DNA of 64,000 bases from Scilla litardierei (lineage: Eukaryota; Streptophyta; Magnoliopsida; Asparagales; Asparagaceae). Location: assembly GCA_030789695.1 (NCBI GenBank), contig CM061132.1, forward strand, positions 32,016,418 through 32,080,417, read 5' to 3'. The notes below the pieces were generated by a model, which made no database searches, was not told the DNA's origin, and saw nothing but the letters and a program-made list of their open reading frames with translations. Position 1 is the stretch's first letter, and the number at the start of each line of letters is the position of its first letter. The position numbers were made by a program, and so were the translations under genes. Of this stretch, positions 33,786-43,795 are shown piece after piece.

Positions 33786-35749
33786 GGTTAGTTCTTGGGT
33801 TCAAGACTAACGTTGTTTTGATGATGATCAATACATTATGTTAGTGTGCTAATCAATCTTATGTTTCATTCTCAGTTTATCTTAATGATTAAATGTTGAT
33901 GAGATGAAGCATAATGCTTGGAGGATATTACAAGGGATATCTTAAAGACCTCCAAGAGTGGTGGTGTGCTCAAGCTTGGATGAAGTCATGAAGATCATCT
34001 AATGAAGCCAAAGCTTGGAGCATGGTGATGGATGGACATCTAGAGGAGCATTGCCAAAGCTTGGAGCATGATGAATGGAAGCTCATTAAGGAGTGCCAAA
34101 GCTTGGAGATGATGGGGAGCATCAAGGTATCGTGAGCTTGAAGACTTAGACTCTAGGAGATGCAATATGTAATCTATGTAATTTCTATTACTTGCATTTC
34201 TCTTTTTGAGTCTAGGATTTTTGAAATGCCTTGATAGATGGTCATACTCTCATGCATATGCATTTCACCGTCTTAGTGAGCCTTAGGATTATCATGGAAT
34301 CCAACCCAATAGGTTCATCTAGCCCAAAGACTCAATTGGATTCTCTGGCTCTCCAACAGTCGCCTGATGAAGGTTTCACAGTCGACTGGGTGATTTCCAG
34401 TCGCCTATAGTGCCTTCTACAGTCGACTATAGTGAACTGCTCAAGTCAACTTTCTATTGACTCTACTTGAGCTTTTTGCATCAGTCGACTGATGATCAAT
34501 TTACAGTCGCCTGTATATTTACAGTCGCATGTGATATGGTCAACAGTCGTCTGAAAGGCGTAAGTGCGAAAATTGCATCTCTCGGGTTTTCTCCATCCAC
34601 TGCAGCAGTCGACTGATAAAGGAGAAACAGTCACATGTCTATTATATAGTCGACTGTACTCTGGTCATCAGTCACATGTATGCATACTGGGAGAAATTTA
34701 TAACTCTCTGTTTTTCTCCATCCCATGCAGCAGTCGCCTGATGAAGGATATACACTCGACTGTATTTTATACAGTCGCCTGTGTAGTCTTCTACAGTCGA
34801 ATGTCCTGGCTCAGGTAATCCGTTGGGATTTTTCTAGCCGTTGAACAGTCGACTGTCATTTGTTCATCAGTCGACTGTCTGGGCCATAAACTGTCAAAAT
34901 CTAGTCGTTGCAGATTTCTTCCCTTTGGGGGTTTGGCTGGTTTTATGGGTTCCTTTGGGCTTCCTATATTAAGAGAAGGCTTAGTTCATTTAGAACTCTT
35001 GGTTATTATTGAATATCTTTGAGAATCAATAGCCACTCCTAATCTCTCCCATTTCCCTCTCATAAGCACTTTCCTCTTCATGCATTGAATCTAACTCATA
35101 GGGAAATTCTCCAAGGGATCTTATTCTCATTTCTTTCTTGTAGATCATCTTTCTTCTCTTCATTTTCATACACTCAAGTGAGAAGTGTTAGGATTCATTC
35201 CTAGAAGAGAGAAAGATCATCAAGTGCAATCAAAGCCTCATCTCAAGCACTTGAGTTTCACTTGCATGCCTTCTTCATCGCAGTGGTAAGATCATATCAA
35301 GGCATAGGTAAGTGTTATTTCGTTTCACCTTTGTGTTACCCCTAATTCTCTTTGTGGGAATTAGTTACTCTCTTTGTGGGAGTTACTCTCTTTGTGAGAG
35401 TTTGGTTCTTTCTTTGTGAGAGAACAAAATCCCCTGTGTGAGGTCTCTCTGTATGAGAGTAAGGATATCTCTGTGTGGGAATCCTAAATCCTCTGTGTGA
35501 GGTATCTCTGTGTGAGATTGTATTCACTTCTCTGTGTTGGAATATAGTGAATACTTGTGTGGCTGGACGTACCCAAGTTTTAGAGAGCCAGTGTAAAATC
35601 CTTGTGTTTGCAATTGTTGTTGTTGAGCACTCTGTTTAATTTCCGCTGCTTACTGTGCTTTAATTTTAGTACCTTTTAATTAAGCACTTTGCTTTCCATT
35701 ACACTATTCACCCCCCTCTAGTGTGTGTAGCCCCGAAGGGTCCCTTACA
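33786..35749 (+). mobile_element. Solo LTR (about 1.96 kb) of a SIRE-like Copia
   Basis: It is flanked by 'ctttg' at 33781-33785 and 35750-35754; removing LTR plus one duplication restores the Copia D coding frame. It has the SIRE-type opening ('gttttgatgatgatcaatac') and close ('caccccctctagtgtg' type). The first dinucleotide is GG rather than TG, probably a mutation. U3 is full of 'cagtcgactg' motifs (34355-34895), and a TATA-like 'cctatattaag' follows near 34964. Confidence 0.8.
34355..34895 (+). repeat. Cluster of CAGTCGACTG-type dyads in the LTR U3
   Basis: About twenty copies of 'cagtcgactg', 'cagtcgcctg' or near variants occur in 540 bp, with irregular spacing of about 15-50 bp. The core GTCGAC is self-complementary. 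The cluster ends about 70 bp before the TATA-like site. Confidence 0.8.
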
Positions 35750-35754
35750 CTTTG

Positions 35755-37267
35755 TAGCGCACATCTCCTGATTCGACCCCTTCCTTCTTGGTATAGACCT
35801 ATTTACACCCAATTGCTTTCTTGCCCTTCTGAAGCTCCACTAGATCCCATGTGTCGTTCTTTGCCAATGATTCCATATCTTCGTCTATCGCACTTCTCCA
35901 CCGCTTCGGGTATTCGGTTTGCTCCACCTCACTGTACGAGGTGGTAACATCGATACATACTGTGGAAAAGGCAAATGAAACCAACTCCGAGTACCTTACA
36001 GGTCATCGTATCTTATGCTTTGGCCTCGAAACTGCGATAGAATCCCTTGACTGAACGACCCTTCGAGACGAACAATCTCCATCAGCTGAGTTTGAACCCT
36101 TAATTAGACCATCGACGGCCTGGAGCCCATCTTCTGCTACTTCTGGTATGGGCCAATCTGAGTCGTCGATCGACCGTTGTGGAGCCTCAGACACGTTGTC
36201 GTAGACCTGCTTCAATTGTGTATGTTCAAGCTCCACCTTTCGTTCTTGCTCCTTCTTCAGTAACACCAACTCATCAAACGTTACGTCTCTGCTCAGGATC
36301 ACCTTCATCTGTATTGAACACCACAGTCGGTATCCATTGACACCATTGCTAAAGCCCAAGAAGATGGCTTTCTTGGCCCGAGTTTGCCTTCCTTCACTGC
36401 ATAGTAACTTGGACGGCCCCAAACTCGAAGTGACTCATAGTCGGAAACTGTCTTTCCAAACCACACCTCCAAAGGAGGTTTTCTATCCAATGCAGAAGAT
36501 GGTAGCCGATTGACCGTGTAGGTCGCATACGCCAGGGCCTCTACCTAAAACTCCTTCGATAGATCAGTAGTTGACATCATGCATCGAACTTTCTCCAGCA
36601 AAGTCTGATTCATTCGCTCTGCTACCCCATTCTGCTATGGCATACCAGTAACGGTGTAGTGTATCTAAATCCCTTCCGATTTGCAGAACTTCTCGAAGAG
36701 ATCTGACCTATACTCACACCGTTGTCACTTCGGAGACACTTGACTCGTCGACCAGTCTGAGTCTCGACCAGCTTCTTCCACTCGATGAAAGTGCCAAGAA
36801 CTTGGTCCTTCGACTTCAGTGGAAACACACATACCATGCATGAGAAATCATCGATGAACGACACAAAGTAGTGTTTCCCTCCCAATGAGGCCGCTCTACT
36901 CGGGCCCCATACATCGGTGTGTATATATTCGAGCTCTCCCTTCGTACTATGGATGGCCATCCCAAATGAAGCACTTGTTTGTTTCCCAAACACACAGTGC
37001 TCGCAGAACTCAATCTTCCCGGTCTTGGCCCCTTTCAGACGATCTCTAACGATAAGCTTCTGCAAAGCTTTCTCGCCCACATGACATAAGCGCACGTGCC
37101 ATAACAATGAGTCATCCTTCTCTACCTCACGAGTCAGAGCCGTTGTGCTAGCTACGACCAAACCATCCAAGAAATAAAGGTTGCCTTATTTCTTTCCCTT
37201 CATCATGATCATTTCTCCTTGGGTCACCCTCAGAGCTCCATTCTCCATCGTCACTCGACATCCATTG
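35755..37267 (-). pseudogene. Copia D pol: pre-integrase, integrase and RT start
   Basis: In minus-strand order: 'LLWHVRLCHVGEKAL' and 'FCEHCVFGKQ' (zinc finger), 'IHTDVWGPS' (first catalytic Asp), 'LRSDNG' (second), then 'QNGVAERMNQ' (with the Glu). Stops are TAG at 36665-36667, 36636-36638 and 36545-36547, and 'GCK' followed by TAG near 35796. A Gln is expected at the first two and Trp at the last two. Frameshifts occur near 36710 and 36390. The block ends at the solo LTR's target site. Confidence 0.85.
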
Positions 37268-38232
37268 TGTTACGCCTATTTGACCAAGACCCGAAAGACA
37301 CGAGCCCAGGAGCCCGACTACTGGTCGAGAGCCCATCTGCGCCTTCAAGCCCATTCTACAAGGCCCTATAAGGGACCCTCTCGAATGTCGATCCGACCCG
37401 GCCCCGATAACCCGCTGGTCACTCACCCACTCCTGCGATAACCGCTCCTCCGGTTGCGCGACCACTAAATGGCGGTAATGGGGAGGTGCTGGCATGGCGT
37501 GGGGAGCGGCGGCGGGGGCGGCGGATTGAGGGGGCACGATTGAGGGCGGGCGTGGGATGTGGGCCAGAGGCAATCACGCTGGGAGCTCTACAAAAGGGCT
37601 AGGAAGACGACGAAGAAAAGGGACCGCATCTCAGGTATCTAAAACCTAAGGTACTCCATCAACGACCTGGCTCCCCCATTTCATCTCCTTCCTCCCCCGC
37701 TCGCGCCGAGAGACGTCGTTCCGATCTCCTCACGAGTCGAACCGTCTCCGCCGGGCCTCCTCTTTCAGATCTCTATCTGACTTAGGCATCGGAGGGGATT
37801 TGGCCGGAACCTAGGTCCGGCCCCTTGACGAGCGTTCTCGTCTACGCAGGTGGACAGCTGATCAATGGGCCGAGGCTTCCCCTCGCCCCTCTCCAACCAC
37901 ACAATCAACAGGACGAGTGAGGCTTCCCATCTCCGTCCGCCCGCCGAGGCCGAGCACATCCTACCGAGGCCGAGCGTCTTAACTAGGTCCGAGGCTTCCC
38001 CTCGCCCTTCGCCGACCGCGCCTCTAGCTGGGCGACTGAGGCTATCCCTCGTCTTCCTTCCTCCAAGGCCGTGCTCGTCCGACCGAGGCCGAGCGTCCCA
38101 ACCTGGGCCGAGGCTTCCCCTCATCCCATCTGCACCGATTCGAAGCCCCCGAGGGACCCAAGCGGGCCCCTTGACCAAGTTGATCGGGTTGTCCACGGTC
38201 AACGCTCTGTAGTGAGAAAACACTCTGAAACA
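37268..38232 (+). repeat. 5' LTR of the pol-less Gypsy element
   Basis: 965 bp, TGTTACGCC...TGAAACA. It differs from the 3' LTR mainly by a 15-bp length change in a 'gtggggagcgg' repeat near 37500. At the expected TATA position it reads TACAAAAG (37589-37596), where the diverged relative at 63740 has TATAAAAG. Confidence 0.95.
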
Positions 38233-38254
38233 TCTGGCGCCGTCTGTGGGAACA
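38233..38254 (+). promoter_or_regulatory. Primer binding site
   Basis: 'tctggcgccgtctgtggga' starts at the first base after the LTR. The TGGCGCCGT core is the usual tRNA-complementary site of many plant Gypsy elements. Confidence 0.8.
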
Positions 38255-38267
38255 GGACAACCGTCCC

Positions 38268-39926
38268 ATGAAGAAGCAAACCACACCAACAATGGCGCGA
38301 GCCAGCAATGGAAGGAAGCGCATGCCCCCCATCCCGGAGGAGGGGAATGGCGCATCGAACGGCAACCCCGAGGACACGCCCGTCGGCAACCACCCCGCCC
38401 TCTCGACCGAAGAGACCGACGGTTCAGGACTGGCCACACAGGGACAGCTCCGCGCCCTGGCTCAGGAGACCAACGCGAGCCTCCAGACGTTGGTCGCGAC
38501 GGTACATCAGCTCGTCGGCCCTGCGCCGTCCAACGGAGGCACGTTGGATGATAGCCATCGGTGGGCGGGGGGTCCCCCGCACTTGCGGTCCGCCGTGGTC
38601 GACGACCACGGGACCCAGAAACCGAACACGGAGCGTCGGTTCACACTGTCCGGCTCCCGTCAGGCGAGGTCACGTGCCTCCTCCCCTTATCGTGAAAGGA
38701 GCCGAAGAGAAACCGAAGGGACGGAGGGCGAATCGATGACCGCATCATCTCGTCGGTCACGGTCGTCCAGCCGCAGGAGAAGCGAACGATGTCACTCGAG
38801 AGACCGATCACGGCGGAGCAGGAGCTCCCGCAGGAGGAGTCGGGAGCGCCGGGTCAGCCCGACCCCCAGCGCGGCGAGGGCCGTGGAGCCAGCCCCGCTG
38901 GCGCCTGTGCACCCTCCACCCCCGAACGAGCCAGAGGCAGGCGACTATCGAATCCCCGGAGGCATCCACAGAGACCGGTGTCCCCTATCACGGAGAATAA
39001 CCGACGCACGGGTCCCCTCTCGATTCAGGATCCCGGCGCTGGGGAAGTACGACGGGATATGGGACCCGGGACACCACGTGATGGACTACGAGGGGGACAT
39101 GTCCTTCCAAGGAGCTGACGATGACCTGCTTTGCCGAGGCTTCTATTCTACTCTCAGGGGAGCGGCGAGGACCTGGTACCACAGCCTGCCCAGCCGCTCC
39201 ATCGACAGCTTCGAGGAACTCACCCAGTTGTTCTGCAAACAGTTCATGGCGGGGAGGCAGATCAAGCCTGGTGCTGAACATCTGTTCAACATAGTGCAAG
39301 GCCCGGCCGAGCCGCTCCGGCAGTTCATGCGCCGCTTCAATGCGGAGAGGCTGAACGTGAACAGCCCTCCTGACCTGGTGGTCCAGACGGCCCTTAAGAA
39401 AGGGCTTCGCCATAGAGGCCTCAAGAAGTCCCTGCACAACGATCCCCCGAAGGACCTTCCCGGGATCATGGCGAGGGCCGAGCGCTTCATGTTGACCGAG
39501 GAGACCTTGGCCGAGGATGCTGGAAAAGCCACTCGATGGACCAAGCGCGGCGACGGCGGACGAGGCAGCCCCGAAGGGTACCGGACCGAGAAGAGGCCGA
39601 GGAACAGACAGCGGGGAGAAGGCGCGAGGGACACCACCCCAGACGCCGTCCTCGCCCAAGTACAGAAGGAAGAGCGAGCTGATCGCCCCCCACCGAAGGC
39701 AAAAAGAGGTGGGAAGAACAGGGAGAAGTACTGCAAGTACCATAAGGACGATGGCCATGACACTGAAGACTGCTGGCATTTGAAGAAGGACATTGAGAAA
39801 CTGATGAGCCGGGGGCACCCCAGGAGCCATGCCGACGAGCCGGCCCACGGAGAAGGGACCTCCACACAGCCAGACAAGGGGAGGAAGATCAACACCGTCC
39901 AAGGTCCCCTCCGCATCATAGAGTGA
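38268..39926 (+). CDS. Gag protein of the pol-less Gypsy element (552 aa)
   Basis: An intact frame begins 35 nt after the LTR. An alternative ATG is at codon 9. Residues about 140-200 are rich in Arg-Ser pairs ('RRSRSSSRRRSER', 'RSRRSRSSRRRSRER'), like the RS domains of splicing factors. Residues about 245-420 form a Retrotrans_gag domain ('YDGIWDPGHHVMDYEG', 'AARTWYHSLPSRSIDSFEEL', 'EPLRQFMRRFNAERL'). Near 480-510 there is a zinc-knuckle-like 'YCKYHKDDGHDTEDC'. In a retroelement, Gag assembles the cytoplasmic particle and binds the RNA. The frame ends at TGA and no protease follows, so maturation would depend on another element. Confidence 0.9.
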   Translation: MKKQTTPTMARASNGRKRMPPIPEEGNGASNGNPEDTPVGNHPALSTEETDGSGLATQGQLRALAQETNASLQTLVATVHQLVGPAPSNGGTLDDSHRWAGGPPHLRSAVVDDHGTQKPNTERRFTLSGSRQARSRASSPYRERSRRETEGTEGESMTASSRRSRSSSRRRSERCHSRDRSRRSRSSRRRSRERRVSPTPSAARAVEPAPLAPVHPPPPNEPEAGDYRIPGGIHRDRCPLSRRITDARVPSRFRIPALGKYDGIWDPGHHVMDYEGDMSFQGADDDLLCRGFYSTLRGAARTWYHSLPSRSIDSFEELTQLFCKQFMAGRQIKPGAEHLFNIVQGPAEPLRQFMRRFNAERLNVNSPPDLVVQTALKKGLRHRGLKKSLHNDPPKDLPGIMARAERFMLTEETLAEDAGKATRWTKRGDGGRGSPEGYRTEKRPRNRQRGEGARDTTPDAVLAQVQKEERADRPPPKAKRGGKNREKYCKYHKDDGHDTEDCWHLKKDIEKLMSRGHPRSHADEPAHGEGTSTQPDKGRKINTVQGPLRIIE

Positions 39927-40149
39927 GCGGGCAAGGTCTCTCCCCCCGGTTGCAGCCTAGTAAGAGGGAGTTATCTAGGTTTACATCCCTCTGTCTAGCT
40001 TCATTTCCTTTTTTCCTTTTCCTCCAAATGTACCAGTCCGACAGGACTCTTGAGAGTACAATTGCATTCCCTTTTTGTCTTTTCTTAAATCTCCGGCGGA
40101 ATTGACATGTCACTAATAGTGCAAAAGAATGAAGACCGCCGCCTCACTG

Positions 40150-40660
40150 GAGGAGGAAGAAGAGCTTTGCCCTCGTCGACCGAATCCTACGCTCATAAGT
40201 CTGGGGGCAGTTCCCCCAGCAGGCACGGACGCCGACCGGTCCTAAGCCGAGGAGCTTTGCCCTCGCCGACCGACTCCCGCGCTCCGGTCCTAAGCCGAGG
40301 AGCTTTGCCCTCGCCGACCGACTCCTGCGCTCGTAAGTCTGGGGGCAGTTCCCCCAGCAGGCACGGACACCGACCGGTCCTAAGCCGAGGAGCTTCGCCC
40401 TCGCCGACCGACTCCTGCGCTCATAAGTCTGGGGGCAGTTCCCCCAGCAGGCACGGACGCCGACCGGTCCTAAGCCGAGGAGCTTAGCCCTCGCCGACCG
40501 ACTCCTGCGCTCACAAGTCTGGGGGCAACTCCCCCAAGACACGGACGCCGACCGGTCCTAAGCCGAGGAGCTTTTGCCCTCGCCGACCGACTCCTGCGCT
40601 CATAGGTCTGGGGAGAATCCCCCCAGCCAGCGCGAACGTCATCCAGTCCTAGGCCAAGAA
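40150..40660. repeat. Tandem repeat with a 90-bp unit
   Basis: About five to six units with the phrase 'cctaagccgaggagctt' at 40241, 40289, 40379, 40469 and 40557, giving spacings of 48, 90, 90 and 88 bp. Each full unit also has 'tctgggggcagttccccc', which contains a GGGGGCAGTTCCCCC hairpin. It sits between gag and the antisense gene, where pol would be. Open frames across it are repeat artefacts. Confidence 0.9.
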
Positions 40661-41555
40661 CAAGGCAGCAACGCAAAATACACGAGAAGTCCGAGTAAGT
40701 CAATTTTGTTTATAACGATTAACCAGGGTACAAAAATGTGTCTTATTTACAGGGAATCAAGGCGAAGAGACCTCTCTACAAATAATCCACTCACGACGAA
40801 TGACAAAGTTCATCACCTACAGAAGCTAGGTCGTTGCCGACAGAACAAAATTGGTTGACAAAAGACCCAAAGTAGTTAGCCCAAGTGAGCAGCCATGCAA
40901 CCAGCAATTATTGGCCCCGGAGCCGGTAGCGAAGCCAAAGGAGATAGCGGAGCCCATTTCCAGTAGACTGGCCCAAAGCGAAGCGGATGCTAAAAAATTT
41001 GAGGATAAGGCCAGGAGGGACGGCTTAGGGAGCCCGGGCTCGGGAGGACACTTCCTCGGGTACTTCGCCCTGCTCGGAGCAAGGGGGATCGGCCGGCGGA
41101 GCGGCTTGCCGAACACGCTCCGCACACTCCCAGAAGGAAGGCTGGACGACTTCGACGATCCGGGGGGCGATGAGGTCTTCATACGCACCGAAGGCCTCCT
41201 TGAGAACCTCGAAGATCCTCTTCCCCAGGGTCTCGACGACGCCCCTCTCCACCTCCTCGGCAAGCCGCGTCACCTGACGCCGATCCGACAGTTCCCTCTG
41301 AAGCTCCTCCCTCTCCCGGTGGAACGACTCTGCCGCTTCCTCAGCCGACTGATGGACATCCTCCAGCTTTGTCTGGAGGTCACCCACTCGTCCCTCCAAC
41401 TCGGCCACGTGGAGATTGAGACGCCGAGACTCCATCTGGGCCTCCGTCATAGCCACCTCCGCCGCCCCGGCCCGCTCCTGGGCCCTCATGGAGGACTCCT
41501 CCAGCTCCCTCAGGCGGACGGCTCGACACTGCAACTCCACAGCGAGCGCCGAACC

Positions 41556-41621
41556 CTGGAAAGACGAGACATGGGCTAATAAGAGGATAAAGGGAAGGAG
41601 AGGATGGCGAGATAACCGAAC
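41556..41621 (-). other. Intron 2 of the antisense gene (66 nt)
   Basis: The donor is CAACAG|GTTCGG and the acceptor GTCTTTCCAG|GGTTCG, after a strongly pyrimidine-rich body. The length is a multiple of three, so retention would only add 22 hydrophobic residues between 'WILQQ' and 'GSALAVELQ'. The hydrophobic insert is out of character with the flanking coiled coil, which supports removal. Confidence 0.6.
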
Positions 41622-42286
41622 CTGTTGAAGGATCCAGACCAAGGAATCCGACATCTTGTCGGTAGGGATCTTCTTGAGGAGGCTGCGGTCCCGGGGAGGG
41701 ACGGAGACCTCGGCAACCTGCTGCGCCAAGGCTCGGTCGACAAACATTGAACTCCCAGGGACGACAAGGGAAGCCATATTGCTTGCCAACAAGGCCCCGA
41801 TCCCCGGTGATACGAGCGAGGACGCTGCAAGGGGGGTGGTCGACACGGCTACCGAAGGATCCCCGGTGGTCGCCGCAGGAAGCACGGAACCCGCCGGACT
41901 GGAGGGATCCGCGTCCTCCTTCCTCCTCTTCCCACCGTGGGGCTCCGAAGGCGCCGGAGGGGAGCGCGTCCGCCTCGCACCATCCCCACCCTCGGAAACC
42001 TGAGGGGGCACGCCAAGGGCAGAAGGAACTGCACCGGACCCGTCATTACCCCCTACCTCTTGGGCTGACGGGGCGGGTCCGGCCCTTGTGACCCCCCCGG
42101 GAAGGGGATCGCCAGAAGAAGAGACGGGAGGCGCGGCCACCACCTTACCCACGGAAGGCTCGGCTCAGCGCACTTCCTCCTCAACAGTCCGCCGAGGCGC
42201 CCTTCCAGAGGTACTACCTCGGCTCCGGACAGCTCCACGGCGGATCAGTTCATCGACGTCACGGACGAACTCGCGGCCAGCCATCC

Positions 42287-42349
42287 CTGCAAGGGAAACC
42301 AAAATCAGGATGAGTCACTGGGCGATTCAAGACTGAAAAGGCGACCTAC
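42287..42349 (-). other. Intron 1 of the antisense gene (63 nt)
   Basis: The donor is CCGG|GTAGGTCG and the acceptor TTTCCCTTGCAG|GG, with a pyrimidine-rich run before it. Splicing is phase 1 and joins 'WSPG' to 'MAGREFVRDVDEL'. Reading through hits TGA at 42327. Confidence 0.65.
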
Positions 42350-43316
42350 CCGGAGACCATAAGACGGCCTTCAGGAGTAGGTCGTCCAACAAGGACCAGA
42401 TGGACTTCGATTCCAAAGGGAGGGTCGACAGCAGCACGGCGGCTGCCCGATCGACGTCTGAGAGAGCTAGCGACGGGCGAGGCTGGGCAGACCCGCCCCA
42501 ACTTGTCAAAATCTGGGCATCCCCCAGGAAGACCACAAAGACGTAGTCCGAATTCCAATCCCCCGACCAGCGGGGCAGCCCGATCAGGCATTCCCTCCTC
42601 GGGCGGGCTCGGAGCTGCAGCCATGACCCCGGGCCGACCGTCTGGATCTGGTAAAAATGGAAGAGAAGGGGGAGAGACGGCTCCAGACCGTGGGTACAAC
42701 AGAGCGTAGCGAAACCCGTCAGTACCGCAATCGAGCAAGGGGTGAACTGGCAAAGCGACACCATAAGGTATTCCATGACCTGGATAAGGAAGGGATTGAG
42801 CGGGAAACGAAGACCCAGGCGGAACATTTCGATGTAGACGCCGACTTCATTGCTCCTCGGAAGGCAAATCCGCTCGTCGACGAATGGAACCCGGACATCG
42901 TACGGGAAGCAGAGATACCTTTCCCGGATCTCTGTAACCATCGAAGGAACGGTCCTCGACGGTGTTCAGAGGACAACCGGGGGCACGTTAAGACGCACGG
43001 CAGCCGACGCCACGTCATCACAGGCGTAGTCTGGGAATAGCTTCCCCTTCCCCTTATCTCGGAGGGGACGACTCCCGGAGGAGGAACCTGATCCCACTAG
43101 CTGAGGCCTGCCCCGCCCGGACTCTGGAGAATCCCTCGCTCCCTGGCCAGAACCGCCTATCCTCAGAGCAGCCATAATACGAGAGCGAGAAAGGAATTAC
43201 CTTTTAGCTAGTTTGGAGAAGGCAAGGAAGCAAAGGCAACGGGAAACTCCGAGTTGTGGAAAGCCTAGAACAATGGGAAGAGCAAGAAAGAAGTGGAGAT
43301 CGACACAGCTGGGGAT

Positions 43317-43324
43317 CTTATATA
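43317..43324 (-). promoter_or_regulatory. TATA box of the antisense gene
   Basis: TATATAAG on the minus strand, about 142 bp upstream of the ATG at 43175. It lies within the internal region and not in an LTR, so the antisense gene appears to have its own promoter. Confidence 0.6.
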
Positions 43325-43795
43325 CCGGACACAGGGACGAATTCGAAGCGCCTGACAAGAACGCGTGGCAAGGCTCGAAGAACCGGCGGCGTTCCGAAAT
43401 TGGCGCCAGGGGAAGTCCAATCGGTCCGCCTCATCATGACCTACATTTATGACCACGCCTCGATTAAAGCGCCGCTCGGAATCCCAGGAGGCGCAGCGGT
43501 CGATCCGAGCAAGCCTAGGCAGATCGATCCCACCAAGGGCGGCTCACGAACCCCTCGGGTTCTCAACTTAAGACAACCCCGCGAGCGGTGGGGATAAGCT
43601 TGCTGCTACACGTGGCAGCATCAGAGGACTGACAGCGCTTCAGAGCCTGCGCCTTAAAAATATCGAACGGGCCAAACTCATGATGACGACTAATAAATGA
43701 GTCGGCATCGACCGGCGAGCTTGTCAAAATCGGCAAAAGTCACATCGGCCGAGCCGAACCGGCCAAAGCCGATCAACCCGACCGATGGGGGCAAT

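Larger units (their letters stand above)
41025..43175 (-). pseudogene. Antisense gene in the Gypsy element, PF04195-like ('putative gypsy type transposon'), three exons
   Basis: It is transcribed against gag. Exon 1 (43175-42350) starts 'MAALRIGGSGQG'. After an in-frame TGA (42966-42968) it carries a domain like the PF04195 family: 'VYIEMFRLGLRFPLNPFLIQVMEY', then 'THGLEPSLPLLFHFYQI'. A GT-AG intron of 63 nt (42287-42349) leads to exon 2, which has another TGA (42165-42167) and then a Pro/Ser/Ala-rich part. A second GT-AG intron of 66 nt (41556-41621) leads to exon 3, a long coiled coil rich in Glu, Gln and Arg ('RLRELEESSMRAQERAGAAE'). Total is about 670 codons. Both stops fit CGA to TGA changes. 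The function of this family is not known to me; antisense genes of this kind are reported in some plant Gypsy lineages. Confidence 0.7.

Noticed and set aside
38042..39934. Long minus-strand frames opposite the Gypsy gag (up to 304 codons)
   Set aside because: They are mirror frames of the GC-rich gag coding strand. They cross domain borders without any conserved motif and have no TATA box or splice sites, unlike the antisense gene at 41025-43175.
40107..40703. Frames of about 130 codons on both strands with a 30-residue repeat
   Set aside because: The 90-bp tandem repeat is a multiple of three, so any open frame stays open. There is no sign of selection and one unit has a different length (48 bp).
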